Positions 1 through 5,168 of a stretch of DNA of 5,817 bases are shown piece after piece. The stretch lies in contig DKYS01000083.1 in the NCBI GenBank assembly GCA_002493395.1, positions 1 to 5,817 on the forward strand. Reading direction: 5' to 3'. The notes beneath the pieces are model-generated. The model did no database searches. It saw only the letters and a program-made list of their open reading frames with translations, and was not told the DNA's origin. Every line of letters begins with the position of its first letter. Position 1 is the first letter of the stretch. Source of the DNA: Turicibacter sp. UBA7094 (GTDB lineage Bacteria; Bacillota_I; Bacilli_A; MOL361; Turicibacteraceae). The translations under genes and the position numbers were made by a program.

Positions 1-1
1 A

Positions 2-103
2 GATAAAGGTTTTACATTTAACCACACAAAAACTATCACTTATGTTTATAGTAATCTAATAATTAACGGGAGTGCAATTGAAAAGTTAACATCTCTTTTA
101 TAA
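2..103 (+). pseudogene. 3' stub of a truncated gene, possibly a surface-protein repeat, fused into the IS left end
   Basis: An open frame enters from the left edge and gives 33 residues before TAA at 101-103. The host part contains FTFNHTKTITYVYSN. A short segment before a TVTYVY-like strand is typical of MucBP-like and similar repeats in Gram-positive cell-surface proteins, but this is recall on only about 24 residues and stays tentative. From base 73 onward the frame lies inside the IS21 inverted repeat and adds about ten IS-encoded residues (AIEKLTSLL) before stopping. The gene is therefore interrupted and ends in IS sequence. The lost 3' part is not found on the other side of the IS: the plus-strand frame after 2495 stops at once and does not resemble a continuation. 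Confidence 0.45.
73..90 (+). repeat. IS21 left terminal inverted repeat
   Basis: This is an 18-bp sequence starting TG and ending in the palindrome GTTAAC. It pairs with 2478-2495 with a single mismatch, and it is the expected transposase binding tip. Confidence 0.85.
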
Positions 104-128
104 AATTATCCATATCAACTAGAGATAT

Positions 129-133
129 GGAGG
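129..133 (+). promoter_or_regulatory. Ribosome binding site that decides the istA start
   Basis: GGAGG lies 8 nt before an in-frame GTG at 142. The ATG at 127 overlaps this GGAGG and has no good Shine-Dalgarno sequence of its own, so GTG 142 is the better start. Confidence 0.6.
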
Positions 134-141
134 CGTTAGGA

Positions 142-1710
142 GTGTTAACCTTGGAGAAAAAAGAAAAGATGATTCGCTTATATCTAACCGGTTTATCTTA
201 TACGGAGATTGCGAAAGAAATTGGTATGACAAGACAAACCGTCAGTAAATATATTAAGCAATATGAAAAGGATTTGAAAGAACTAGAATTGGCAATCACC
301 ACTCAGGAAAAAGAACAGATTATTATTCGTTCATCGGCTCCACCTAAGTATGATATCAGTAATCGTCAACGATTTAAGTTGACTCCTGATGTTGAAGAAA
401 TGATTAACGTTTGTTTATCAGAAAATAAACAAAAGATTCAACAAGGTAAACGTAAACTTATCATGAAAAATACAGATATTTATGAGTGGCTACGTTCTAA
501 AGAAATTGACATTAGCTATCGTTCTGTCTGCGCCTATGTTGCTAAACAAGATGAGCGATCAAAGGAAGCCTTTATTAGACAGGCATATGAACCCGGACTA
601 GTGGCCGAATTTGACTGGGGAGATGTGACGCTTTATATTGAGCAACTAAAAGCAGAGCGTCGCTTTAAAATTGGAGTCTTTAGTTTAAAATATAGCGATA
701 AGCGATTTGCTTATCTGTACTCACACGAAAATACGGAAGCCTTTCTTGATATTCATACTCGTTTCTTTGAAGAGATTCAAGGTGTTCCAACCGAAATTGT
801 CTATGATAATGCACGTGTTCAGGTTAAACATTTAGCTGGCGGTGAAAAACAACCGACTGAAGCTGTTAAAAAACTAACCAACTACTATGGTTATCAAGCG
901 AGATATACAAACCCATATAGTGGCCACGAAAAGGGGCACGTCGAGCGATCGGTTGAGTTAATTCGCCGGAAAGCTTATAGTAAATGTCATCGTTTTAACA
1001 CCATTGCTGATGCCGTTTCTGCACTTTTAGATGCAACGACTCGTGAAAACCAAAAAATAAAACAACGAACATCAACATCTGCAGATGCGGTATTTGCACA
1101 AGAACAGAACCATTTACTTCCTTATCGGGTTCCACTTGATACGTCTTTAACTTCTACTTATAAAGTGAATAAATATAGCTTTATCCATGTAGATTCAAAC
1201 TTTTACTCCGTTCCAGACTACTTAGTTGGTAAAGAGGTGACCGTCCGAAAAAATATTGAATCGATTAAAGTGTATTATCAGGACCGCTTTTTATTCAAGG
1301 CTAAACGTCTAATTGGGCGCCATCAATATCATATTGACATTCACCATTATTTAGCGACATTAAAAAAGAAGCCTGGGGCAATTGCACATAGCTTGGCTCT
1401 AAAACAAGCGACTCCCTGGCTTCAAAACATATTCCAAACCTATTATAACACAAATCCACGGGATTTCATCTATCTCTTAACAATCATTGAACAAAACTCG
1501 CTTGAAACGGTTCAATTTGCGATTGACTGGTTACAACGTCAGGGCCTCCCCATTCAAAATGATCAAATCATTAATTATTTAGTTGGCTTAAATTCAAAAC
1601 CTTCTCCATCAAAGAATTTAGGAGAACCCCCTATTGAAGAAGCCTGTTATCATCAATTATCTGAAATTAGTTCTATTTATAGTCAAGGAGAAAACTCATG
1701 GATCAATTAA
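142..1710 (+). CDS. istA: IS21-family transposase IstA
   Basis: This is the DDE transposase that cuts and joins the IS21 ends. Residue numbers count from the upstream ATG at 127; the preferred GTG start removes five residues and leaves 522. An N-terminal helix-turn-helix (about 15-45, with YTEIAKEIGMTRQTVSKYIK) should bind the terminal repeats. The retroviral-integrase-like catalytic core follows: EFDWGD gives D163, IVYDNAR gives D227, and KGHVERS gives E273, which completes the DDE triad. A C-terminal beta-barrel-like region (about 340-400) follows the core. Length and motif order are normal for IstA and no frame is broken. The gene overlaps istB by 13 nt, so the two are translationally coupled, which is the family norm. 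Confidence 0.93.
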   Translation: MLTLEKKEKMIRLYLTGLSYTEIAKEIGMTRQTVSKYIKQYEKDLKELELAITTQEKEQIIIRSSAPPKYDISNRQRFKLTPDVEEMINVCLSENKQKIQQGKRKLIMKNTDIYEWLRSKEIDISYRSVCAYVAKQDERSKEAFIRQAYEPGLVAEFDWGDVTLYIEQLKAERRFKIGVFSLKYSDKRFAYLYSHENTEAFLDIHTRFFEEIQGVPTEIVYDNARVQVKHLAGGEKQPTEAVKKLTNYYGYQARYTNPYSGHEKGHVERSVELIRRKAYSKCHRFNTIADAVSALLDATTRENQKIKQRTSTSADAVFAQEQNHLLPYRVPLDTSLTSTYKVNKYSFIHVDSNFYSVPDYLVGKEVTVRKNIESIKVYYQDRFLFKAKRLIGRHQYHIDIHHYLATLKKKPGAIAHSLALKQATPWLQNIFQTYYNTNPRDFIYLLTIIEQNSLETVQFAIDWLQRQGLPIQNDQIINYLVGLNSKPSPSKNLGEPPIEEACYHQLSEISSIYSQGENSWIN

Positions 1711-2447
1711 TTAAAACTTATACAAAAACCTTACGCTTACCCTATATTCATCAAAATATTTCAGTCCACCTCGAACAGGCTCGACTTGAAAATCAATCCT
1801 ATGAAGAATTCCTGACTCATCTTTTTCAATATGAAGTAGAACTTAGGCAACAAAATAGCGTGAATGCTCGTATACGAGCGGCTAAATTTCCCTATTTGAA
1901 ACATTTAGAAGAACTTGATATCCACGCCTTACCCTTAGAGGCACAAAAACATTATCAAACCTTAAAAAGCTTAGATTTTATCGAAAAGAAACAAAATGTC
2001 ATTCTGGCGGGTAATCCTGGGACAGGTAAAAGTCACACCGCTATTGGATTAGGAATTAAGGCTTGTCAAGCTGGCTATCACGTCTATTTTGCCCACGTTC
2101 CAACCCTAATTATTGAATTAAAAGAAGCAAAGAATGAGCGTGTCTTACAGCGTTTAAAAAGAAAGCTTGATAAATACCATCTCGTCATTTTAGATGAATT
2201 AGGATACATTTCATTTGACAAGGAGGGGGCAGAATTACTCTTTAATTTTATTTCTACACGCTGTGAAAAAGCATCCACGATGTTTACTACCAATTTACCT
2301 TTTTCAAGATGGAATGAAATCTTTCATGACCCTATTATTACAGCAGCGATGGTCGATCGTATTACCCATCAATCCTATGTCATCAACATGAATGGTACAA
2401 GTTATCGTGTCCAACAATCACGACAATTCTTAGAAAATGAAGAATAG
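1698..2447 (+). CDS. istB: IS21-family AAA+ ATPase IstB
   Basis: IstB is the ATP-dependent helper that remodels target DNA and activates IstA. The 249-aa protein has an N-terminal helical region (1-95) that in this family mediates assembly. It then has a Walker A motif GNPGTGKS (105-112) and a Walker B LVILDELGY with D166 and E167. A TTNLPFSRW segment near 197-205 fits sensor 1, and VDRITHQS (219-226) supplies a conserved arginine. The start ATG at 1698 has a good AAGGAG seven bases upstream and lies inside the end of istA. Length is typical and the frame is intact. A DnaC-like or DnaA-like annotation would reflect the shared AAA+ fold; the istA partner settles the identity. Confidence 0.93.
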   Translation: MDQLIKTYTKTLRLPYIHQNISVHLEQARLENQSYEEFLTHLFQYEVELRQQNSVNARIRAAKFPYLKHLEELDIHALPLEAQKHYQTLKSLDFIEKKQNVILAGNPGTGKSHTAIGLGIKACQAGYHVYFAHVPTLIIELKEAKNERVLQRLKRKLDKYHLVILDELGYISFDKEGAELLFNFISTRCEKASTMFTTNLPFSRWNEIFHDPIITAAMVDRITHQSYVINMNGTSYRVQQSRQFLENEE

Positions 2448-2468
2448 TAACAACGTTAAAAATTAAAT

Positions 2469-2483
2469 TGCAATTAAGTTAAC
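2469..2483 (+). repeat. Extra copy of the IS end motif inside the right end
   Basis: TGCAATTAAGTTAAC resembles the left tip TGCAATTGAAAAGTTAAC in the same orientation, minus three bases. It shares its GTTAAC with the inverted right tip. IS21 ends usually carry several transposase-binding repeats, and this may be one. Confidence 0.4.
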
Positions 2484-2495
2484 TTTTCACTTGCA
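2478..2495 (-). repeat. IS21 right terminal inverted repeat
   Basis: GTTAACTTTTCACTTGCA is the inverse of 73-90 at 17 of 18 positions and ends with the expected CA. Confidence 0.85.
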
Positions 2496-2590
2496 ATATA
2501 CAACGTGACTTAATTTCCATTGTTTCTTAGCTTTGTTCACTTTCTTTTTGATTCTCTTCTATTATCCAATCTCCTTTCAAGCATAATAAA

Positions 2591-2615
2591 AGAGCATACC
2601 TTAAAGACGTGCTCT
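2591..2615 (-). terminator. Rho-independent terminator after the cysteine-rich operon
   Basis: Read on the minus strand, AGAGCA pairs with TGCTCT across a 13-nt loop and is followed by TTTTATT. The hairpin begins inside the stop codon of the 66-aa gene, so it ends that transcript. It also faces the IS, which is transcribed toward it. Confidence 0.6.
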
Positions 2616-2814
2616 ACACATATTCTAATTCGTGATACTTACACCCTCTACATTTTTCCTTCCAATTCGAATCTTTTAAAATACAACTAAATGGAATAGT
2701 AGATTCTATAAATATCTCTTCACAAACATCCACAATCATAGAACATTGATGAATATATATTAACTCCTTCATCAATGGACATTCAATTTCAGGACGATAC
2801 TCTCTTTTACTCAT
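2614..2814 (-). CDS. Small cysteine-rich protein, candidate orphan immunity protein (copy A)
   Basis: I do not recognise a named family. The 66-aa soluble protein has six cysteines: C12, C24, C31, C44, and the pair C55 and C58 in WKEKCRGCKYH. This suggests a metal-binding or disulfide-stabilised mini-domain; there is no signal peptide or membrane segment. It is a paralogue of the gene at 2919-3122: about half of the positions are identical and the last 17 residues (NWKEKCRGCKYHELEYV) are the same. I chose the second of two adjacent ATGs because AGGTGG then has a 6-nt spacing and the start corresponds exactly to that of the paralogue. The longer form begins at 2817. Its start overlaps by 8 nt the end of a decayed toxin-like frame (2807-2875). 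That position directly behind a toxin 3' end is the main reason for suggesting immunity; it is inference. Confidence 0.7.
   Translation of the reverse strand: MSKREYRPEIECPLMKELIYIHQCSMIVDVCEEIFIESTIPFSCILKDSNWKEKCRGCKYHELEYV
2616..2667 (-). repeat. Direct repeat, copy 1 (3' end of cysteine-rich gene A)
   Basis: These 52 bp match 2921-2972 at 49 positions. The near-identity covers the codons for the shared C-terminus and is higher than the rest of the two genes. That suggests either strong selection or recent gene conversion. Confidence 0.85.
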
Positions 2815-2875
2815 CATGGACCACCTCTAATAACCTTTTGACTTTAAAATCAACTAGGGTCTATAAGATAGACAC
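2807..2875 (-). pseudogene. Relic of the 3' end of a second toxin-like gene
   Basis: Reading the minus strand from 2875 gives 23 codons, VSIL, stop, TLVDFKVKRLLEVVHDE, stop. The end of the larger toxin relic at 3115-3631 reads VSTAYKKGEFDPKVKELLRVIKDE. The stretches VDFKVKRLLEVVHDE and FDPKVKELLRVIKDE agree at 9 of 15 positions. Both frames end with Asp-Glu-stop and overlap the following cysteine-rich gene by 8 nt. Similarity fades before about 2875, so only the tail was carried along or retained in the duplication. It cannot be functional. No gene finder would be likely to report it. Confidence 0.7.
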
Positions 2876-2898
2876 TTGAAAAAAATGCGATCTTATAG
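2861..2898. repeat. 9-bp perfect inverted repeat between the two cassettes
   Basis: CTATAAGAT (2861-2869) and ATCTTATAG (2890-2898) can form a stem around a 20-nt loop. It sits where the toxin-tail relic begins, so it may mark the duplication junction or be a weak hairpin between the two genes. It lacks a proper T-tract after the stem on either strand. Confidence 0.5.
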
Positions 2899-2918
2899 GT
2901 TCTAGTTTAAGACATGAT

Positions 2919-3122
2919 TTATACATATTCTAATTCATGATACTTACAACCTCTACATTTTTCCTTCCAATTAGGAACGGCTAACACTTCCTCACAACGA
3001 AGAACCGTTTTTTTTAAAAATCCTTCACATACGTCGACAGTCAAGGAACAATCCGTTATAGATATAGGACCTTCGAGTAAAGCACACTCTATTTCATCTG
3101 GATATTTATTGACATCATTCAT
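2919..3122 (-). CDS. Small cysteine-rich protein, candidate immunity protein (copy B)
   Basis: This is a 67-aa soluble protein of unrecognised family with cysteines at 13, 25, 32, 43, 56 and 59. Five of these align with copy A; the sixth is shifted by two residues. Motifs shared by both copies are EIEC, a CS pair, VDVCE and the invariant 17-residue tail with CRGC followed by KYH, which could bind a metal ion. The ATG at 3120-3122 lies inside the codons for the last residues of the toxin-like frame, whose TGA is at 3115-3117, so translation would be coupled to the toxin. AAGGG about ten bases upstream may serve as the ribosome binding site. The frame is clean although the upstream gene is broken, so it is either still selected or only recently orphaned. 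An alternative is a small regulatory zinc-ribbon protein unrelated to toxin neutralisation. Confidence 0.72.
   Translation of the reverse strand: MNDVNKYPDEIECALLEGPISITDCSLTVDVCEGFLKKTVLRCEEVLAVPNWKEKCRGCKYHELEYV
2921..2972 (-). repeat. Direct repeat, copy 2 (3' end of cysteine-rich gene B)
   Basis: Partner of 2616-2667, offset by 305 bp, with three mismatches in 52 bp. Confidence 0.85.
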
Positions 3123-3631
3123 CTTTAATCACCCTTAATAGTTCTTTAACTTTTGGATCAAACTCCCCTTTTTTATAAGCGGTAGACACTACTCTACCAT
3201 CATTGACTATAGCTATACCATCTTCTTAAATATATATCAAAGATTTACCTTTCCAACGGTTCACTACAATCTTTGTATTAACAATAAAGTTTTGTGCCTC
3301 TTCTTCAGTCACCCCATGCTTTCTATCCTCGTGGATATGTTTTTTTTTGCGAAATCATAACTTGATAAATTAGATAACTTAAATTCTTTTAAGATGTCTC
3401 CTCTAAAGTTAATCACTTTAACTGTTTCACTCAATTTATGATGCAATTCATATCTAATGTTATTATATCATCATTTACCATCGATTCAACCACTGGAATA
3501 TCCATCATCTGATAACGTGGAGGTAAGGGTGGGTAATTCTCACCCGTAATGTCATTTTTAATCTCATATTCTTCCCTAGTATCTAACCCTTGATAAAACT
3601 CACTTGTACGATTGTCGTAATCGGGATTCAT
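3115..3631 (-). pseudogene. Broken small toxin-like gene, possibly a BECR-fold nuclease domain
   Basis: The reading frame starts at ATG 3631 behind AAGGGAG with a 6-nt spacing and begins MNPDYDNRTSEFYQGL. This first frame stops at 3431. The meaning continues one frame over (ETVKVINFRGDILKEF, then SSYDFAKK), changes frame again at a run of nine A on the minus strand (3340-3348), and continues as HIHEDRKHGVTEEEAQNFIV. TAA at 3226-3228 interrupts it before EDGIAIVNDGRVVSTAYKKG, and it ends EFDPKVKELLRVIKDE with TGA at 3115. Repaired, the product would have about 172 residues. The pattern HGVTEEEAQ.FI, then an aromatic strand, DG.A.V, VSTAY and EFD recalls C-terminal nuclease domains of polymorphic toxins and phage-borne proteins (barnase/EndoU/colicin/RelE-like). 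That assignment is from memory. Overlap with the cysteine-rich gene suggests a toxin/partner pair. Confidence 0.6.
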
Positions 3632-3668
3632 GTCTATCTCCCTTTTAAGTATAACTATCTTTTTGGAC

Positions 3669-3860
3669 TTAGTTGATAATAGTTCTCATAAATCTATCTG
3701 CCTCACTAAAACTCGCATTAAAGACTTTCATAAAGTCCCCTACCATTTCATCCTTCGACTTTCCAATTTATCCAATGCGCATTTTTATCATTACTCTTAT
3801 AACCAGTAAGCTAACCGAAAAAGTAGTCAACAAACATATCTATAATGTAATAACGATGCC
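3669..3860 (-). pseudogene. Degraded gene of unknown family upstream of the toxin relic
   Basis: On the minus strand one frame reads HRYYIIDMFVDYFFG, stop, LTGYKSNDKNAHWINWK. A neighbouring frame continues with GKSKDEMVGDFMKVFN, then ASFSEADRFMRTIIN, and ends at TAA 3669-3671. The two pieces meet near 3765 and the composition looks coding, so I read them as one gene carrying a frameshift and a nonsense codon. It ends 37 bp before the toxin relic on the same strand and probably shared its operon. I do not recognise the family. Its 5' end is lost where the integrase fragment begins, near 3846-3860, which may be a deletion or insertion junction. The plus-strand frame over this stretch is the antisense shadow of this relic. 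Confidence 0.45.
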
Positions 3861-4097
3861 CCCATCAATCCTCTACATTTTTCTACTTTCTTTATCAACC
3901 TCTCAAAGCGTCTAGGTTATCAACACAGCTTCCACGATCTTAGACATACTCACCATGAAGCAGGTGTCGATCTTAAAATTATTCAGGAAAGATTAGGTCA
4001 TGCCGATATTGCCACTACAATGAATGTTTATAGTCACATCACCACCTCTTTTGAAGAAGATGCCATCGATCATTTAAACCAAAGCTTCAAATCTTAA
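3846..4097 (+). pseudogene. C-terminal fragment of a tyrosine recombinase (phage or island integrase)
   Basis: The 83 codons read from INPLHFSTFFINLSKRLGY to a stop at 4095-4097. The C-terminal catalytic motifs of the tyrosine recombinase family are visible: HDLRHTH (with the second catalytic arginine), the ERLGHADIATT box with its histidine, and the nucleophile in MNVYSHIT. Homologues usually have about four more residues between RHTH and EAGVDLK (an ASLLL-type stretch); here the text is HDLRHTHHEAGVDLK, which points to a small internal deletion. The N-terminal arm-binding and core-binding domains are absent and TAA at 3843 precedes the fragment. It is therefore a dead remnant. It marks this stretch as the edge of a former integrated element beside efp. 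Confidence 0.85.
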
Positions 4098-4120
4098 CAG
4101 TTTCTTTCATCATAAAAAAT

Positions 4121-4143
4121 TTGGATGGCAAATTGGTGGCAAA
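4121..4143 (+). repeat. Tandem short repeats just after the integrase remnant
   Basis: TTGGATGGCAAA (4121-4132) is followed directly by TTGGTGGCAAA (4133-4143). Position immediately downstream of an integrase gene suggests arm-type integrase binding sites or part of an attachment region. This is inference from location and repetition. Confidence 0.5.
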
Positions 4144-4157
4144 ACGCTAAAATCCAT

Positions 4158-4194
4158 AAAAAAAGACTTCAAGAACCGAAGCTCTCAAAGCCTT
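4158..4194 (-). terminator. Strong Rho-independent terminator of efp
   Basis: Read on the minus strand, AAGGCTTTGAGAGC pairs with GTTCTTGAAGTCTT around a TTCG tetraloop. All 14 positions pair if G-U is allowed, and the stem runs into TTTTTTTAT. It lies about 65 bp after the efp stop codon. On the plus strand the same hairpin lacks a T-tract, so it serves efp and not the integrase remnant. Confidence 0.85.
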
Positions 4195-4257
4195 AAAACG
4201 TTGTCGTTTCAATGGTTTTAACGATTGAAATAAACAGATAGGTTTATCAAGCGTTAA

Positions 4258-4815
4258 TTATCCACGTGAAACGTAGCGTCCGTCATTTGTATTAATGATT
4301 AATTTATCCCCAACTTCCACGAATAATGGAACTTGTAATGAATATCCTGTTGAAACTGTTGCACTTTTTGTTGCATTTGAAGCGGTATTTCCTTTAACAC
4401 CTGGTTCACACTCAACAACTTCTAATGTTACTTTTTCAGGTACATCTACCCCTAAAATTTCACCGTTAAATGTATTGATTTTAACTTCCATTCCTTCAAC
4501 TAAGAAGTTTTTCTCTTTTTCTAACTGTGCAACTGGGATTTCTAATTGCTCATATGTTTCATTGTTCATGAATACATATTCTTCACCCATTGAATATAAG
4601 AATTGCATAGTTGCTTTTTCAATGTGAGCACGTTTTACTTTCTCACCTGCATTAAACGTATTATCGATAACAGCTCCTGTACGTAAGTTACGTAATTTTG
4701 AACGTACAAACGCTTGCCCTTTACCTGGTTTAACATGTTGGAATTCAATAACTTGGAATAAGTTTCCATCATAGTCAATCGTCATTCCCGTTTTAAAATC
4801 ATTTGTTGAAATCAT
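4258..4815 (-). CDS. efp: Translation elongation factor P
   Basis: EF-P binds between the P and E sites of the ribosome and rescues ribosomes stalled on consecutive prolines. The 185-aa length is normal. The N-terminal KOW-like domain (1-63) opens MISTNDFKTGMTIDYDG and carries the loop HVKPGKGQAF. Its tip, Lys32, is the residue that other bacteria modify; in Bacillus it receives 5-aminopentanol. No modification gene is visible here. The central OB domain (about 66-126) and C-terminal OB domain (about 130-185) follow, with the family signature around ATVSTGYSLQVPLFVEVGDK and the end GRYVSRG. The ATG has AAGGAGGA with a 5-nt spacing. A promoter lies upstream and a terminator downstream, so the gene appears monocistronic. 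It is divergent from the rhodanese gene. This is housekeeping chromosome. Confidence 0.98.
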   Translation of the reverse strand: MISTNDFKTGMTIDYDGNLFQVIEFQHVKPGKGQAFVRSKLRNLRTGAVIDNTFNAGEKVKRAHIEKATMQFLYSMGEEYVFMNNETYEQLEIPVAQLEKEKNFLVEGMEVKINTFNGEILGVDVPEKVTLEVVECEPGVKGNTASNATKSATVSTGYSLQVPLFVEVGDKLIINTNDGRYVSRG

Positions 4816-4877
4816 AAAAATCCTCCTTGCACACGATACAAATTACATCTACTTATAGAATAATCATTTCCCTTTTA

Positions 4878-4905
4878 ATTATAACATTTATCAAAAAATT
4901 GTCCA
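4878..4905 (-). promoter_or_regulatory. Sigma-A type promoter of efp
   Basis: On the minus strand TGGACA (4905-4900) and TATAAT (4883-4878) are 16 bp apart, with TGT just before the -10 giving an extended -10. Transcription would start near 4870, leaving a leader of about 55 nt in which I see no riboswitch or strong hairpin. Confidence 0.75.
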
Positions 4906-5104
4906 TGCTCTGCTCCCCTTTTTTCCCCAATTCCTCATCTTTTTTAAAGAAGCTACCTATTCTTCTCCACCTTATGCTCCTTCTACGAACCAAAATTGCC
5001 TTCTATCTATTATCTCACATAAAAGATGAAGAACCTGTTCTCTCTCTCGAATAAAAGGAAGAGATCATACTTTGAATTTTACTTCATAGGACAAAAAAAA
5101 GTGC
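4906..5104. other. Intergenic region between efp and the rhodanese gene
   Basis: This is AT-rich spacer with pyrimidine-rich stretches on the plus strand. Open frames on both strands are short and lack ribosome binding sites; the plus-strand frame 4827-5054 has no supporting composition. I see no RNA gene or repeat. Confidence 0.6.
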
Positions 5105-5133
5105 TTTATTTTTATTTAAAAATTCTGTAAAAT
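5105..5133 (+). promoter_or_regulatory. Possible promoter of the rhodanese gene
   Basis: TAAAAT (5128-5133) is a fair -10, but the region 17 bp upstream (TTTATT) is a poor -35. An alternative -10 is TATTAT at 5133-5138. The gene needs a promoter here because it is divergent from efp; the exact site is weakly supported. Confidence 0.3.
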
Positions 5134-5168
5134 ATTATTATAAGTCATAAGATAAGGAGGTTTGAATC

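Larger units (their letters stand above)
73..2495 (+). mobile_element. IS21-family insertion sequence (istA-istB)
   Basis: The element is about 2.4 kb, a normal size for the IS21 family, and begins TG and ends CA. The left end TGCAATTGAAAAGTTAAC and the reverse complement of the right end TGCAAGTGAAAAGTTAAC match at 17 of 18 positions. Between them lie the two overlapping genes that define the family: istA, a DDE transposase, and istB, its AAA+ ATPase helper. IS21 elements normally produce target duplications of 4-8 bp. The bases just outside this copy (CGGGAG on the left, ATATAC on the right) do not match, so the copy has either lost its original flanks by recombination or the true tips differ slightly from my call. 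Both genes are full length, so the element could still be active. Confidence 0.9.

Noticed and set aside
2084..2293. Minus-strand open frame inside istB
   Set aside because: It is the antisense shadow of the well-supported istB gene.
2496..2590. Minus-strand frame after the terminator (WIIEENQKESEQS) behind AAAGGAG
   Set aside because: There is no start codon at a workable distance and only about 15 codons before the stop, so it may be a relic but cannot be supported.
2614..3122. CRISPR-like interpretation of the two 52-bp repeats 305 bp apart
   Set aside because: There are only two copies, far apart, and they are explained by paralogous coding ends.
3673..3915. Plus-strand open frame of 80 codons
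   Set aside because: Most of it is antisense to the degraded minus-strand gene, and its end overlaps the integrase fragment in the wrong frame. Composition is not protein-like.
4207..4247. Small inverted repeats TTTCAAT/ATTGAAA and ATAAAC/GTTTAT after efp
   Set aside because: Stems are 6-7 bp in AT-rich sequence with no T-tract; the strong terminator at 4158-4194 explains termination.
4295..4627. Plus-strand open frame of 110 codons inside efp
   Set aside because: It is antisense to efp, which is certain; it has no ribosome binding site or recognisable product.
4841..4990. Possible basic 46-aa minus-strand sORF starting at TTG (residues such as GSFFKKDEELGKKGE)
   Set aside because: The start is weak and the frame runs through the efp promoter and leader, so translation there is unlikely.
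4827..5054. Plus-strand open frame of 75 codons between efp and the rhodanese gene
   Set aside because: It has no ribosome binding site and an odd Leu/Ser/Phe-rich composition from a pyrimidine-rich spacer, and it overlaps the efp promoter.
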